Origin: Burkholderia savannae
GTDB taxonomy: Bacteria; Pseudomonadota; Gammaproteobacteria; Burkholderiales; Burkholderiaceae
Direction of reading: 5' to 3'
NCBI RefSeq assembly: GCF_001524445.2
Contig: NZ_CP013418.1
Span: 2,728,001-2,792,000, forward strand
Length of the DNA stretch: 64,000 bases
Of this stretch, positions 62,496 through 64,000 are shown in pieces. A model generated the notes under the pieces. The model made no database searches, was not told where the DNA came from, and was given only the letters and a program-made list of their open reading frames with translations. Each line of letters begins with the position of its first letter. Position 1 is the stretch's first letter. A program made the position numbers and the translations under genes.

Positions 62496-63734
62496 ATGAG
62501 CGACGTCGGAAAGGCATGGAACATCGATGATTTGAGAAAAATGGCGCAAAAACGGGTGCCGAAGTATTTCTTCGATTATCTGGACGGCGGTGCGAACAGC
62601 GAAACCACGATGCGCGCGAATGAAAGCGATTTCGCACGCTGGCGGTTGCGTCAGAAGGTGTTGACCGGGGCGCAGAGCAGTGCGGCGGGTTTGAACGCGA
62701 CGTACCTCGGCGCCGAACATCGGCTTCCGATCCTGCTCGGGCCGGTGGGATTCGCAGGCATGTATTGGCCGCAAGGGGAAATCGCGGCGGGGCGTGCGGC
62801 CGACGAGGCGGGCATTGGTCAGTGCTTGTCGACGTTTTCGATCTGTTCGCTCGAAGATGTCGCCGCGGCGCGGTTCGGTCCGCTGTATTTCCAGCTCTAC
62901 ATGTTCCGCAATCGCGATCTGACCGAGGACATTCTCGCGCGTTGCCGGCAGACGAACGTAGACGTTGTCTTCCTGACGGTCGACACGTGCTACATCCCGA
63001 TTCGCGAACGTGATGCGCGCAACGGTTTTCGCGCCGATACGCGTTTGTCGGCGCGAGGTGTGTGGTCGATGCTCAAGCACCCAGGCTGGTGCGTCGGCGC
63101 GCTGTCCAACGGAATGCCGAAAATCGGCAACGTCTTGCGCTATCCGGATCTCGGCGCATCGTTGCTCGAGCAGTCCGCGGCGGTCGGCCGGATGATCGAC
63201 TCGCGTTTGTCTTGGGCCGACGTCAAGTGGTTGCGCGCGCGCTGGCCCGGCAAGATCGTCATCAAGGGCATTCTCGATCCCGACGATGCGCGGCGCGCGG
63301 TCGACGAAGGCGTCGACGGCATTCTGATTTCGAATCACGGCGGACGGCAACTCGATCCGGCGCCCTCGGCGATGGATGTGCTGCCGGAGATCGCCGACGC
63401 GGTCGGCAAGCGGACCGAGATTCTGATGGACGGCGGCGTGCGCCGCGGCGCGGACGTGATCAAGGCGCTGGCGCTCGGGGCGAGCGCGGTCTCGATCGGG
63501 CGCGCGTATGTCTACGGCCTCGGCGCGGCGGGCGGGAAGGGCGTCGAGCGGTGCCTCGAACTGTTGAAGAGTGAGATGCTGCCCGCGCTCAACATGATGG
63601 GCTTCGAATCGATTGCGGAACTCAGGGCGGCGGGCAAGTCGGCGTTGCGGATGGCGGGGGCGGTCCATCGTGCGGTGACTGCGGTTGCAAAACCGGAGGA
63701 AGCATCGCGCAAGCTGATGGAGCGTGCGCTGTAA
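62496..63734 (+). CDS. FMN-dependent alpha-hydroxy-acid dehydrogenase (lactate dehydrogenase/oxidase family)
   Basis: 412 residues with GGAGAGGG before the ATG. Family motifs: RKMAQKRVPKYFFDYLDGGANSE, LLGPVGFAGMYWPQGEIAAGRAA, LYFQLYMFRNRD, KIVIKGILDPDDARRAVDEG, and the signature SNHGGRQLDPAPSAMDVLPEI with the catalytic His, then MDGGVRRGADVIKALALGASAVSIGRAYVYGL. It oxidises L-lactate or another L-2-hydroxy acid, probably at the inner membrane. An AT-rich promoter region lies just upstream (62270-62360). Confidence 0.94.
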   Translation: MSDVGKAWNIDDLRKMAQKRVPKYFFDYLDGGANSETTMRANESDFARWRLRQKVLTGAQSSAAGLNATYLGAEHRLPILLGPVGFAGMYWPQGEIAAGRAADEAGIGQCLSTFSICSLEDVAAARFGPLYFQLYMFRNRDLTEDILARCRQTNVDVVFLTVDTCYIPIRERDARNGFRADTRLSARGVWSMLKHPGWCVGALSNGMPKIGNVLRYPDLGASLLEQSAAVGRMIDSRLSWADVKWLRARWPGKIVIKGILDPDDARRAVDEGVDGILISNHGGRQLDPAPSAMDVLPEIADAVGKRTEILMDGGVRRGADVIKALALGASAVSIGRAYVYGLGAAGGKGVERCLELLKSEMLPALNMMGFESIAELRAAGKSALRMAGAVHRAVTAVAKPEEASRKLMERAL

Positions 63735-63796
63735 GGCGCCGACAGTCATTGACGCACGCCGCCGCAACCGGTAACCGACGGCGCGCGGCGCGCCGG

Positions 63797-64000
63797 CTAT
63801 TTGCAGACGTCGACCCACTCTGCTTCGACGAGTTCGGCCAGCCGGACCGGATCGATGCGCAGCGCGGCGTGCGTCGAGCCGGCGGCCGGCACGACGAAAT
63901 CGTACGATTTCAACATCACGTCGCAATAAACGGGCAACGGCGTCGAGAGTCCGAACGGACATACGCCGCCCACCGGATGGCCGGTGACGGCGACCGTTTC
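63797..64000 (-). CDS. YbaK/EbsC-type aminoacyl-tRNA deacylase, 3' end only
   Basis: The frame is open at the right window edge and 67 C-terminal residues are visible, ending at TAG 63799-63797. VTGHPVGGVCPFGL is the family signature, and the ending VVPAAGSTHAALRIDPVRLAEL fits YbaK/ProX editing domains. It hydrolyses mischarged tRNA (often Cys-tRNA-Pro). The gene converges on the hydroxy-acid dehydrogenase gene. Confidence 0.88.
   Translation of the reverse strand, partial: ETVAVTGHPVGGVCPFGLSTPLPVYCDVMLKSYDFVVPAAGSTHAALRIDPVRLAELVEAEWVDVCK

Noticed and set aside
1..64000. tRNA, rRNA or replication origin
   Set aside because: No cloverleaf, rRNA or DnaA-box cluster was noticed on either strand; a tRNA scan could not be run.

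Overview
The window reads as one continuous piece of a very GC-rich beta-proteobacterial chromosome, most likely Burkholderia of the pseudomallei/thailandensis group. This rests on the complete eleven-gene bceA-bceK (cepacian) set, the dense intergenic 7-9 bp tandem repeats and the general gene content. Species and replicon cannot be fixed from the sequence alone. The very high GC produces long shadow reading frames on both strands; these were set aside.

Layout. 1-5.8 kb: catabolic operon (acyl-CoA dehydrogenase, APH-fold kinase, histidine phosphatase, two SDRs, MDR oxidoreductase), similar in logic to 4-hydroxyacyl-CoA degradation. 6-8 kb: a candidate small RNA and a Bcr/CflA-type exporter. 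8.5-10.8 kb: ZnuD-like TonB receptor behind a good Zur-box match. 11-17 kb: envelope and housekeeping genes (AI-2E/PerM permease, SYLF lipoprotein, DUF883 protein, ExeM-type secreted nuclease). 17.2-20 kb: DGPF-protein / ECF sigma factor module. 20.6-24.5 kb: peptidoglycan amidase and a rubrerythrin / Fe-S protein / DUF3501 module. 25-40.8 kb: cepacian exopolysaccharide locus (bceA divergent from bceB-K), flanked by a protein that carries only the DNA-binding domain of an IS5-type transposase. 41-48 kb: AraC regulator, FKBP, PF10118 protein, ParS/RES toxin-antitoxin pair, phosphatase, DUF1345 protein, SRPBCC/ArsR pair.

49.0-59.3 kb is the most unusual region. It holds a stand-alone NRPS adenylation enzyme, a stand-alone carrier protein, a SyrB2-type non-heme iron halogenase with the diagnostic His-X-Ala motif, two type II thioesterases, an RraA-like aldolase, a class IV aminotransferase, an acylating aldehyde dehydrogenase, a 4-hydroxy-2-oxovalerate-type aldolase, a cupin, a LysE/RhtB exporter and a convergent orphan LuxR regulator. 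Four ATGA overlaps or near-overlaps indicate one operon. My reading is that the aldolase, dehydrogenase and aminotransferase make an unusual amino acid (4-hydroxynorvaline is the simplest candidate). The adenylation enzyme would load it on the carrier, the halogenase would chlorinate it, a thioesterase would release it and LysE would export it as a small chlorinated or chlorine-derived amino acid under quorum or density control. I do not recognise a named product.

The right end (60-64 kb) has a divergent AraC/LysE pair, a lone IS630-type helix-turn-helix ORF, an FMN-dependent alpha-hydroxy-acid dehydrogenase and the 3' end of a YbaK-type deacylase. No tRNA, rRNA or CRISPR was seen.
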